64,000 bases of DNA, taken from the NCBI GenBank assembly GCA_963788205.1, contig CAWBGG010000002.1, positions 992,001-1,056,000 of the forward strand, written 5' to 3'. This document shows, piece after piece, positions 44,993-52,626 of the stretch. This stretch comes from CAVVMA01 sp963788205. GTDB lineage: Bacteria > Desulfobacterota > Binatia > Binatales > Binataceae. Position 1 is the stretch's first letter; each line of letters opens with the position of its first letter. The notes beneath the pieces were generated by a model. That model worked only from the letters and a program-made list of their open reading frames with translations, was not told the DNA's origin and did not search any database. Position numbers and translations under genes: made by a program.

Positions 44993-45890
44993 GTTTCTGC
45001 GCGGGCTGGCTCGCCGCGTCGATTCCCCCCGCCTGAGCGTGGTCGTCAACACCGGCGACGACGAACACTTCTACGGCCTGCACGTCTCGCCCGATATCGA
45101 TACCGTGGTCTATACGCTGGCCGGCGTGGTCAATCCTGCCCGCGGATGGGGCCTCGATGGCGAGAGCTTCAACACGCTCAACGCGCTCGAGCGTTTTTAC
45201 GGCCACGGATGGTTCGGCCTCGGCGATCGCGATCTGGCAACCCATCTGTTCCGCACCGAGCAACTGAGCCGCGGCATCGCGCTGAGCCAAATCACGCGCG
45301 ATATCGCCGCTCGGTTCGGCGTGCGCGCTACTATCCTGCCGATGAGCGACGACCGCGTGCGAACCTTCGTCAAGCTGCGCGGCCGCCCGGCGATCCCCTT
45401 CCAGCAATATTTCGTGCGCGGCCGCGCGCGTGGCCGGGTCGAACGAATCGAGTTGCGCGGCGCGCCACGGGCGCGTCCGCTACCGGCCGCGATCGCGGCG
45501 CTGCGCTGCTGCGCGGCGGTGATCCTGGCGCCGTCGAATCCGTTCGTCTCCATCGGGCCGATACTTGCGCTGCCCGGGATGCGCGCCGCGCTCCGATCGG
45601 TACGTCCGCGCGTCGCCGCGATCAGCCCGATCGTCGGCGGCAAGACGATCAAGGGACCCGCCGATAAGATGATGCGCGGCCTGGGGCATGAGGTCTCGCC
45701 GCTGGGCGTGGCGAAACTCTATCGCGACATCGCGGGCGTCTTCGTGCTCGACCGCGTTGATTGGCGTTACGTTGACCCGATCGAGAAGCTTGGGATGCGC
45801 GCGGTCGCGACGGATACTATTATGTCCACGCCGGCGCGCGCCGCCCGGCTCGCGGACATAGTTCTGCGCACGCTTGAGGTGTACGCTTAG
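44928..45890 (+). CDS. cofD: LPPG/2-phospholactate-type transferase CofD
   Basis: 320 residues. Transfers the phospholactyl (or phosphoenolpyruvyl) moiety to Fo, giving F420-0 or its dehydro form. Landmarks: TTLAGGVGAARFLRGLARR, VVVNTGDDEHFYGLHVSPDI, WGLDGESFNTLNALERFYG, LGDRDLATHLFRTEQLSRG and VILAPSNPFVSIGPILALPG. ATG 44928 follows GGAAGAAAGG and lies within the end of cofH; a start at 44859 is further upstream and unlikely. Whether it uses lactyl, glyceryl or PEP donors cannot be seen. A CofC-type guanylyltransferase gene is not in the window. Confidence 0.95.
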   Translation: MERGRVNPKSITTLAGGVGAARFLRGLARRVDSPRLSVVVNTGDDEHFYGLHVSPDIDTVVYTLAGVVNPARGWGLDGESFNTLNALERFYGHGWFGLGDRDLATHLFRTEQLSRGIALSQITRDIAARFGVRATILPMSDDRVRTFVKLRGRPAIPFQQYFVRGRARGRVERIELRGAPRARPLPAAIAALRCCAAVILAPSNPFVSIGPILALPGMRAALRSVRPRVAAISPIVGGKTIKGPADKMMRGLGHEVSPLGVAKLYRDIAGVFVLDRVDWRYVDPIEKLGMRAVATDTIMSTPARAARLADIVLRTLEVYA

Positions 45891-45897
45891 GCTACTT

Positions 45898-46650
45898 GTG
45901 GCTACCCTGACGCTGACCCCGATTGAGGGGTTGCCCCTCATCAAGCAGGGCGATGATCTCGCCGAGCTTTTGACCCGCGCCCTTGAAAAAGGCGGTCTCA
46001 CTCTCGCTCACGGCGATATCGTTGTCATCTGCCAGAAGGTAGTCTCCAAGTCGGAAGGTCGGCTGGTCAAGCTGAGCGCGGTCACGCCTTCCCCGCTGGC
46101 GATCAACTTCGCCAAGCGATGGGAAAAAGATCCGCGCGCGGTCGAGATCGTGCTCCAACAGACCAGCCGGATCGTGCGCATGGATCGCGCCGTGCTTATC
46201 GTCGAGACCGGGCCCGGATGGGTCTGCGCCAATGCGGGTGTGGACGAATCCAACAGCATGAATGACGATTGCGCGATTCTGCTGCCGGTGGATCCCGACG
46301 CGTCGGCGGCGCGAATCCGCACCGAATTGAAGCGCCTGACCGGGGCTGAAGTCGCCGTGCTGATCACCGATACGTTCGGCCGTCCCTGGCGCGACGGCCT
46401 TACCGAAATTTGTCTGGGCATCGCCGGGATGAACCCGATGCTCGATCTGCGCGGCAGCACGGATTTGGCCGGCCGCGAGTTGCATCACACGGTGGTCGCG
46501 ATCGCCGATGAGCTCGCCTCGGCGGCGGGCCTGCTGATGGGCAAGGCCGCCGCGATTCCGGTCGTGCTCGTGCGCGGCTACCAATACCAGCCGTTCGAGG
46601 GCGGCGCCAAGGCGCTGATTCGTCCGGCTGAAGCCGACTTGTTTCGATGA
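45898..46650 (+). CDS. cofE: Coenzyme F420-0:L-glutamate ligase CofE
   Basis: 250 residues. Adds the gamma-linked glutamate tail to F420-0, using GTP. Landmarks: GDIVVICQKVVSKSEGRLVK, TGPGWVCANAGVDESN, LITDTFGRPWRDGLTEICLG, GMNPMLDLRGSTDLAGREL and ADELASAAGLLMGK. It is the short archaeal-type ligase with no fused FbiB nitroreductase-like domain. GTG 45898 lies 7 bp after the cofD stop; a TTG at 45874 would overlap cofD. The stop overlaps the start of the prenyl synthase gene by 4 nt, so the transcript continues. Confidence 0.95.
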   Translation: MATLTLTPIEGLPLIKQGDDLAELLTRALEKGGLTLAHGDIVVICQKVVSKSEGRLVKLSAVTPSPLAINFAKRWEKDPRAVEIVLQQTSRIVRMDRAVLIVETGPGWVCANAGVDESNSMNDDCAILLPVDPDASAARIRTELKRLTGAEVAVLITDTFGRPWRDGLTEICLGIAGMNPMLDLRGSTDLAGRELHHTVVAIADELASAAGLLMGKAAAIPVVLVRGYQYQPFEGGAKALIRPAEADLFR

Positions 46651-47664
46651 GCACGGAGAAGGCAAAGTCCGCCGCTCTGGCCGCACCGGAGATGGTCGAG
46701 CCGCTCAACCCGGCCCGCATCGTCGAGGCCGACCTGCTTGCGGTCGAAGCCAAGCTCGCCCAACTGCTCGACTCGCGCGAGCGCCTGATCACCGAAATCT
46801 GCCATTACCTAATCGACGGCGGCGGCAAGCGCCTGCGCCCGTTGTTCATCCTACTGGTGCATCGCGGATGCGGCGGCAACGAGCACACGGTGGCTGACGC
46901 GGTGGACGCCGCGATCGCGCTTGAGTTGATTCATTCGGCCACGCTGCTGCACGACGATATTATCGACGGCGGCACGCTGCGGCGCGGGAAGCCCTCGGCC
47001 TTCACGCGCTATGGTGCCGGCCCCACGATGGTCGCCGGCGACTATCTGTTCTGCCGCGCCTTTGAGCCTCTGCGGGCGCTTCGAAGAGCCGCTGGTGCGC
47101 ACCGCCGCGCAGGCCTGTATCCAGTTGACCGAGGGCGAAGTGATGGAGGGGCGGCTGCGCCGCAACGCCGCCGTGAGCTTGGCCGACTATATGGCCGTGA
47201 TCGGCCGCAAGACCGCCTCGCTGTTCGCGGCCGGGGGCAAAGTCGCCGCCGACCTCGCCGGCGCGTCCCCTCAACTCTCAGCCGCGATGGCTGATCTCGG
47301 CAGCGCGATCGGATGCGCCTTTCAGATGATCGACGACCTGCTCGATGTGTTGGGTCCAGAGGAAAAAACCGGCAAGCCGGTCGGCTCCGACCTGCGCGAG
47401 GGAATCCCGTCGCTGCCGGTCGTGCTCGCGGTCGAGTCCGACCCCGAGCTGCGCAAGCTTTTCAGTAACGGCCGTGCGCTCGACGGCGCCGACTTCGCCC
47501 GCGCGCTGCAAATTCTGCGCAGCCCGCGCCTGCTGGATCGGGCGCGCGCACTGGCCGCCGAGCAGGTCAAGGTGGCGCGCCGCGTCCTCGCCCAGCTCAA
47601 GCCTTCCATCTATCGCGATAGCCTGCGCGTCCTGATCGACGAACAGATCGACCGCGAACTGTGA
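46647..47664 (+). CDS. Polyprenyl diphosphate synthase (IspA/IspB type), frameshifted
   Basis: Corrected length 338 residues. The first aspartate-rich motif is in SATLLHDDIIDGGTLRRG (FARM) and the second in FQMIDDLLDVLGPEEKTGKP (SARM); GGGKRLRPLF is the IPP-binding region. The frame breaks after CRAFEP: removing one G from the GGG near 47074-47076 joins ...CRAFEPL to RFEEPLVRTAAQACIQLTEG. Chain length is probably C30-C40 or longer (inference), making the quinone side chain or the carrier for GT39 sugars. It overlaps cofE by 4 nt, an unusual partner for an F420 operon. If the surplus base is real, this is a pseudogene. Confidence 0.88.
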
Positions 47665-47674
47665 GCGGCACATT

Positions 47675-48082
47675 ATGGGAATAACGCTGCTCGAACTTCA
47701 GGTCGGGAACGTCGCGCGACCCGATCGCACCGAGACGCTGGAATTTATTGTGGACTCGGGAGCAATTTACTCGGTAGTTCCGGCGCCCATTTTACGACGG
47801 CTGGGAATTCGCCCTCTAAAAAAGGAGGAGTTCCGGCTTGCAAACGGCGGTAAAATAACCCGTCGAAAGGGCGGCGCCATGTTCAGGTATGGCAAGCGCG
47901 TGGGGGTGGCGGATGTAATCTTCGGCGAGCCTGGCGACAGCCAACTTCTGGGCGTGCTGACTCTCGAAGCGCTGGGCCTCTCGCTGGATCCGTTGCGCCG
48001 CGAACTGAAACCGCTTCCCATGATTCTCGGCGGCTGGCGTCCCGAGAACGCACCACGCCGCCGCGCCAGTGCTCGATCCTGA
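47675..48082 (+). CDS. Retropepsin-like aspartic protease (clan AA)
   Basis: 135 residues, one single-lobe domain. Catalytic motif FIVDSGAIYSVVP (D-S-G), a hydrophobic flap-like LANGGKITRRKGGAMFRYG and the C-terminal LLGVLTLEALGLSLDP, which is the second psi-loop of dimeric retropepsin-like enzymes. Such small proteins are soluble dimers of poorly known role in bacteria. It starts 10 bp after the prenyl synthase and ends 5 bp before the displaced fabD tail at 48088, so it once lay end-to-end with fabD. Confidence 0.85.
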   Translation: MGITLLELQVGNVARPDRTETLEFIVDSGAIYSVVPAPILRRLGIRPLKKEEFRLANGGKITRRKGGAMFRYGKRVGVADVIFGEPGDSQLLGVLTLEALGLSLDPLRRELKPLPMILGGWRPENAPRRRASARS

Positions 48083-48087
48083 CCACC

Positions 48088-48152
48088 CGCTACGCGCCCT
48101 TGAGCGCGGCGGCGGCGGTCTGGAACGATTTCAGGTCCTCGCAGGCGAGCAC
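48088..48152 (-). repeat. 3'-end repeat B, distal copy (fossil fabD tail)
   Basis: Reads on the minus strand LACEDLKSFQTAAAALKGA and a stop, versus LACEDLKSFQTAAAALNGT in intact fabD. 63 of 65 bases match 51658-51722, same orientation. The two copies bracket the ~3.5-kb island. Confidence 0.92.
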
Positions 48153-48265
48153 AGAAGATAAGCTAAACGGGGCAGGCAAGCTGGCGCGAGGCGGCCCGGT
48201 TGCCGTGAGAGATCGGACGCACACTTCTCGGTTTGGCCAAGGTTCGGTTTCGACGAGGCTCCGAC

Positions 48266-49036
48266 TTATGCGCTTTGGAGCAGCCCTGCTATTCGCAGGA
48301 ATTCCTCGATCACAACCCTGCAGCCCATCCGCATCTTGTCGATGTCCACCTTCTGTGCCGTGAAGCGACGGGAATGCGCCGACTGGTGCCCCAAATCTCT
48401 GAGTTCGGGCAGGTGCTTCCGCGTGTTCCTTGAAAGGCTCCATGTGCCTTCGCGCGTTGCCGCAGCGATCAGATCAGAGAGCTGCAAGAAGTCGCCTTTC
48501 GAGTTCTTGGCGTTTCCTGCCGAACCCTGCCCTTCAAATGCTTCAATAATTGAGGTCTCAAGCAGCCGCCGCATCATTACTGCAGCGGCGTCGTACCACC
48601 CGCGACCGTAGCAGCCGTTCATCTGCCGCGCGATCGTAACTAGGTATCCGCGCCTTGTCTGCATCAGCAGGGTAAGGGGAAACAACTCTTCCCCGGAATC
48701 CATCGCAATCTCTGGCGTTCGTTCCTTCCAAGTCGTCCTGAGCTGGAAAGTGAGGTCCCTGCCAGCGCGAGTGCGCTCGTCTGCCGTCGCGGAGCTGGAA
48801 AAACACACTCCAACCAATCGCGTGAGATCTGTTGTGTCACCGCGATTCGAAAGCTCGTTCAACTCGTTGGTCGCGTCGGCACGGCGGTTCGCGAGTTTGG
48901 CGGCGTAGAAGTTATTTCCGTCCAGCGCCTTCCTATGTTTGCGAGCGGCTTGCGTCAACGCGCCTGCCTGTCGCACCAGAAGCATAAGGCGCGACTCGGG
49001 AGATGACGGCTCGGCAACGCCTGTGATTAGCGCCAT
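48266..49036 (-). CDS. Unknown protein with HEPN/DUF4145-like C-terminal domain (gene 3 of trio)
   Basis: 256 residues. The N-terminal half is helical and charged (LMLLVRQAGALTQAARKHRK). The C-terminal half has GWYDAAAVMMRRLLETSIIE and HLPELRDLGHQSAHSRRF, with an R..GH..AH pattern as in HEPN-like/DUF4145 domains, which in many conflict systems are RNases or scaffolds. This assignment is by eye. ATG 49036 lies 4 bp after the stop of the upstream gene, with GGAG ~10 nt upstream, so translation is coupled. Third gene of a minus-strand trio on the island between the fabD tail copies. Confidence 0.6.
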   Translation of the reverse strand: MALITGVAEPSSPESRLMLLVRQAGALTQAARKHRKALDGNNFYAAKLANRRADATNELNELSNRGDTTDLTRLVGVCFSSSATADERTRAGRDLTFQLRTTWKERTPEIAMDSGEELFPLTLLMQTRRGYLVTIARQMNGCYGRGWYDAAAVMMRRLLETSIIEAFEGQGSAGNAKNSKGDFLQLSDLIAAATREGTWSLSRNTRKHLPELRDLGHQSAHSRRFTAQKVDIDKMRMGCRVVIEEFLRIAGLLQSA

Positions 49037-49040
49037 ATTC

Positions 49041-49472
49041 TCACCACTCCGAATAGCAGTAGGTCGTCTGGCCGGAATCGATCCTGGACTTCTCGCGCCG
49101 CAGGCGCCGATTTTGGCAAAGCTTCTGCATGGGACCGCTAAGGCTTGTGCTGGGTACGTGATGTCCTCGGGCAGCAAGTTCCACCCTGACATCGGCGAGG
49201 GCGCGTTGCTGTTTGAAAAACCCTTCGTCCACCAGCTCTCCAATATAGACGCTCGGCCCGCGCTTCGATTTCAACCGAGTTTTTTCACCGGACACGCGCG
49301 CTTGCGCTTCTTTTCCTCGCGCTGTACGCGGTTCCTCGTCAGTGCGGGCTAGAAGGCGATCCAAGAGCTTTTCGAACGCGGCTTTGCGAAGCTCCGGATC
49401 CTTAACTGCGGCCGCTACCGCCTCCGCCTCAATCAGCGCGCGTTTGTAATCGGGTTTGGCATCGCTTTGCAT
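49041..49472 (-). CDS. Small winged-helix-like protein (gene 2 of trio)
   Basis: 143 residues. The N-terminal half is a long Ala/Glu/Arg helix (RALIEAEAVAAAVKDPELRK). The C-terminal half reads SVYIGELVDEGFFKQQRALA, ADVRVELAARGHHVPSTSLS and LCQNRRLRREK, a compact winged helix-turn-helix with a YCYSEW end. It probably binds nucleic acid or a partner. No named family. It sits 32 bp after gene 1 and 4 bp before gene 3; likely one operon. Confidence 0.6.
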   Translation of the reverse strand: MQSDAKPDYKRALIEAEAVAAAVKDPELRKAAFEKLLDRLLARTDEEPRTARGKEAQARVSGEKTRLKSKRGPSVYIGELVDEGFFKQQRALADVRVELAARGHHVPSTSLSGPMQKLCQNRRLRREKSRIDSGQTTYCYSEW

Positions 49473-49504
49473 GTCATCCTCCAGGCTCTTTCACCGCCTG
49501 AGCC

Positions 49505-50011
49505 CTATTTCTCGACATCCTCGCTGGCGATCATGCGCTCTACTTCCGTCACCCCGGCTTGGGTCAGCTTGTATTTCTTCCTGGCTTGCTTACTGGTTCC
49601 CGACTTTTGAAGCTGCAGAACCAACGCGGGTTTTTTAGCCCGCAGGTAGTTAAACGCCACAGTGATGTTTCCGATGGCGTGACCCAGATTCTTGAGATCG
49701 TCGTTGACCTCCTGCGCAGCGAACTCTGTCTGCGTTTGCACGATTTGACGCCAGTAGCCCCCGACCAGAGCGTGCTCCGACTCCGTTCCCGGCGATGCCG
49801 CGCTGTGTAGCTCGGCGAAGGTTGCATACTCCAACACCTGCGCCACCTGCCCCCCCTCGATACCGGACTCCGGAACACCCTTCTGCGCCAATGCCACTCC
49901 GAAACGCTCTGCAGTCCATTTGATAACCCGGCTCCGAGCCTCGGCGTCCTCTACCGCCTCCAGGGCCTCGACGACCGCCTGCATTGCTTTGACTTCGCGA
50001 TCTTCCACCAT
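49505..50011 (-). CDS. Small winged-helix-like protein (gene 1 of trio)
   Basis: 168 residues. An N-terminal helix (AMQAVVEALEAVEDAEARSR), a middle part with FAELHSAASPGTESEHALVG and VNDDLKNLGHAIGNITVAFN, and a basic C-terminus (KSGTSKQARKKYKLTQAGV) that looks like the wing and recognition helix of a winged helix. Unrecognised family. It leads a three-gene operon; the ~150 bp up to the 552-bp repeats would hold its promoter. The trio resembles sensor/regulator plus HEPN-like effector gene sets, but no experiment-based family can be cited for it. Confidence 0.6.
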   Translation of the reverse strand: MVEDREVKAMQAVVEALEAVEDAEARSRVIKWTAERFGVALAQKGVPESGIEGGQVAQVLEYATFAELHSAASPGTESEHALVGGYWRQIVQTQTEFAAQEVNDDLKNLGHAIGNITVAFNYLRAKKPALVLQLQKSGTSKQARKKYKLTQAGVTEVERMIASEDVEK

Positions 50012-50177
50012 AGTGGTCCCGGGCCTCCTCCAAGCCGAAAACTGAGTCGAAAGACATTCTACTTCAACCGCTATCAGTAATACAAGGCCGTCCCTTTAAC
50101 TAGGGCCTCTTCTCCGCAATATGAACTCATACTGATGCCCTCGATCCCTCGCACCCCGCGAATATGCAGACGAGATT

Positions 50178-50409
50178 GTGGTGACAGGCGGACTGGAACG
50201 CAGAAGGCAAGGCAACGGATCGGTGGACGCGGAGCGAATCGCGGAGCTGAGCGCGACCGAGCGCCGACGACGCGGCGAGTCCGCATGCTTGGGAGAGGGC
50301 ACCAGGAGACGGTGAAAGCCAGGCTTACGCCCCGGTGCGTCGGGCCGCCAGGGTTGAGGGCTGACTACGACTTGGGAAGCCAGTGGCCTACGGCACACAA
50401 CCGAAACCG
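50178..50409 (+). ncRNA. Candidate structured RNA, copy 1
   Basis: Core of the 552-bp unit. GCGGACT (50188-50194) pairs perfectly with AGTCCGC (50278-50284) over ~85 nt. Downstream, GCACC and GGTGC enclose a hairpin with arms GGTGAAAG and CTTACGCC. It begins at a GTGA site. The strand is inferred. It could be an IS605/IscB-type omega (HEARO-like) RNA or another mobile structured RNA; identity not established. Confidence 0.35.
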
Positions 50410-50729
50410 AGGATGACGGCCACTCACGAGAATGACTGCGAGGTGGTGTTGCACAGCGCCGCTCTGCTCAGCAGCTATACTTACGTGGTCGATAGAATCG
50501 TGGACTAAAGAGGTCGCGCAGATCGTCAGCCAGGTTCGAGGGCGGTCGGGTTTCGTGGCGCCCAGAGGACTCCTTAAATACGGGGTAAACCGTCGCGAGC
50601 GCGGTCACCGGAAGTAGCGATTCAGGCCGAGAATGACATGAATAGTATGCTGTACAAGGCTCTCTATCCACAACCATCAAACTAGCTCTCAGAGACCGAG
50701 ACAGAAAGTGGGAATATGCAGGCGAGATT

Positions 50730-50961
50730 GTGGTGACAGGCGGACTGGAACGCAGAAGGCAAGGCAACGGATCGGTGGACGCGGAGCGAATCGCGGAGCT
50801 GAGTGCGACCGAGCGCCGACGACGCGGCGAGTCCGCATGCTTGGGAGAGGGCACCAGGAGACGGTGAAAGCCAGGCTTACGCCCCGGTGCGTCGGGCCGC
50901 CAGGGTTGAGGGCTGACTACGACTTGGGAAGCCAGTGGCCTACGGCACACAACCGAAACCG
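50730..50961 (+). ncRNA. Candidate structured RNA, copy 2
   Basis: Same core as copy 1, shifted by exactly 552 bp. All pairing segments are unchanged. Confidence 0.35.
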
Positions 50962-51281
50962 AGGATGACGGCCACTCACGAGAATGACTGCGAGGTGGTG
51001 TTGCACAGCGCCGCTCTGCTCAGCAGCTATACTTACGTGGTCGATAGAATCGTGGACTAAAGAGGTCGCGCAGATCGTCAGCCAGGTTCGAGGGCGGTCG
51101 GGTTTCGTGGCGCCCAGAGGACTCCTTAAATACGGGGTAAACCGTCGCGAGCGCGGTCACCGGAAGTAGCGATTCAGGCCGAGAATGACATGAATAGTAT
51201 GCTGTACAAGGCTCTCTATCCACAACCATCAAACTAGCTCTCAGAGACCGAGACAGAAAGTGGGAATATGCAGGCGAGATT

Positions 51282-51513
51282 GTGGTGACAGGCGGACTGG
51301 AACGCAGAAGGCAAGGCAACGGATCGGTGGACGCGGAGCGAATCGCGGAGCTGAGTGCGACCGAGCGCCGACGACGCGGCGAGTCCGCATGCTTGGGAGA
51401 GGGCACCAGGAGACGGTGAAAGCCAGGCTTACGCCCCGGTGCGTCGGGCCGCCAGGGTTGAGGGCTGACTACGACTTGGGAAGCCAGCGGCCTACGGCAC
51501 ACAACCGAAACCG
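51282..51513 (+). ncRNA. Candidate structured RNA, copy 3
   Basis: Same core, shifted by 1,104 bp from copy 1. Only the core survives here; the spacer is absent. That suggests the core itself is the meaningful unit. Confidence 0.35.
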
Positions 51514-51657
51514 GAGTGGCCGCGGTCCACTCGCTGGGCGACCGCGGCTCTCGTGCCCGACACTTTAGGCCGGCATCACCAACGAAGCTGGCCATAGCAG
51601 GGCGTTGTCGTCCGCCGGATTCGCGTCGCGCGCGCCAACCTGTACAGAGCCCTCCAG

Positions 51658-51722
51658 CGCTACGTGCCGTTGAGCGCGGCGGCGGCGGTCTGGAACGATT
51701 TCAGGTCCTCGCAGGCGAGCAC
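51658..51722 (-). repeat. 3'-end repeat B, proximal copy (inside fabD)
   Basis: The last ~20 codons of intact fabD with the stop; 63 of 65 bases match 48088-48152 in direct orientation. Similarity ends sharply at AGCAC on the fabD-interior side. Confidence 0.92.
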
Positions 51723-52595
51723 CTTTAGATTGCGGTTGATCCGGCGCATCAGGCCGGCCAGCACGCGGCCGCATCCAAATTCGATCGCCAGCTCCACGCC
51801 GAGGGCGCCCATTGCCGCCATCGATTCCTCCCATCTGACCGGCGCGGTGATCTGTTCGAGCAGCAGCGGCACGACGCGCGCGGGATCGCGATTGAGCTCG
51901 GCGGTGACGTTGGCGATTACGCCGAAGCGCAGCGCCCCGATTGTCAGCGGCGCGAGCACTTTGGCCATCCCGTCGCGCGCCGGTTGCATCAGCGGACAAT
52001 GAAACGGCGCGCTGACCTTGAGCTCGACCGCGGTCGCCGCGCCGCGCTCTTTGGCGAGATCGATCGCGCGGCGCACGGCCCCGGTATGCCCGGCGACCAC
52101 GATTTGGCCGGGGCCGTTGAGATTGGCGGGAACCACCAGCTCTGAATCGCTGTGCGCGCGGTCGCAGATTTCTTTCACCGTGGCAAGATCCAGTCCGATC
52201 AGGGCGGCCATCGTGCCCTGCCCTTGCGGCGCCGCCGATTGCATCAGGCGGCCGCGCTCGCGCACGGCCCTAATCGCGTCGGCGAAATCGAGCGCGCCGG
52301 CGGCGACCAGCGCGCTGTACTCACCCAGGCTGTGGCCGGCAGCGGCTTCGGGTGCGGCGCCGGTCTCGAAGGCGCGCCACGCGGCGATTGCCACGGCGAG
52401 CATCGCAGGCTGAGTGTTGGCGGTCAGCCGCAATTCGTCTTCGGGCCCCTCAAAGCACAAGCGCGAGAGCGCGAACCCGACTGCGTTGTCGGCCTGCTCG
52501 AAGGCGGCGCGCGCGGCGGGGAAGTTGTCGGCCAGCTCCTTGCCCATCCCGACGCGCTGCGCGCCCTGGCCGGGGAAGAGGAGAGCGAGTTTCAT
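51660..52595 (-). CDS. fabD: Malonyl-CoA:ACP transacylase FabD
   Basis: 311 residues. Loads malonyl groups onto acyl carrier protein for fatty-acid elongation. Oxyanion-hole segment LLFPGQGAQRVGMG at the start; nucleophile Ser in AAAGHSLGEYSALVAAG; catalytic His in VSAPFHCPLMQPARDG; C-terminal AIEFGCGRVLAGLMRRI. ATG 52595 (MKLALLFPG) is the family start, although the frame stays open far upstream into plsX. It follows plsX by ~30 bp in the common yceD-rpmF-plsX-fabD order. Its last 20 codons exist twice in the window. Confidence 0.97.
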   Translation of the reverse strand: MKLALLFPGQGAQRVGMGKELADNFPAARAAFEQADNAVGFALSRLCFEGPEDELRLTANTQPAMLAVAIAAWRAFETGAAPEAAAGHSLGEYSALVAAGALDFADAIRAVRERGRLMQSAAPQGQGTMAALIGLDLATVKEICDRAHSDSELVVPANLNGPGQIVVAGHTGAVRRAIDLAKERGAATAVELKVSAPFHCPLMQPARDGMAKVLAPLTIGALRFGVIANVTAELNRDPARVVPLLLEQITAPVRWEESMAAMGALGVELAIEFGCGRVLAGLMRRINRNLKVLACEDLKSFQTAAAALNGT

Positions 52596-52626
52596 AGCGC
52601 GAGTGGCGTAGCAGCCGAGGCTGGCG

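Larger units (their letters stand above)
50160..51513. repeat. 552-bp direct tandem repeat, 2.45 copies
   Basis: Units begin at 50161, 50713 and 51265 with AATATGCAG. Copies 1 and 2 are complete and almost identical (A/G at 50170 versus 50722; C/T in GAGCTGAGC/TGCG); copy 3 stops at 51513 after ACCGAAACCG. Each unit is a ~250-bp structured-looking core followed by a ~300-bp spacer. Frames inside show no domain. Confidence 0.95.

Noticed and set aside
44384..45052. Minus-strand frame of 222 codons over the cofH/cofD junction
   Set aside because: Antisense shadow of two overlapping, well-identified genes.
50178..50409. Group II intron
   Set aside because: No reverse transcriptase and no recognisable domain V hairpin; pairing seen does not match the usual intron ends.
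50135..51595. Repeated open frames on both strands of the 552-bp units
   Set aside because: They are Arg/Pro/Ser-rich, change length between copies and lack domains; the conserved pairing segments suggest RNA rather than protein.
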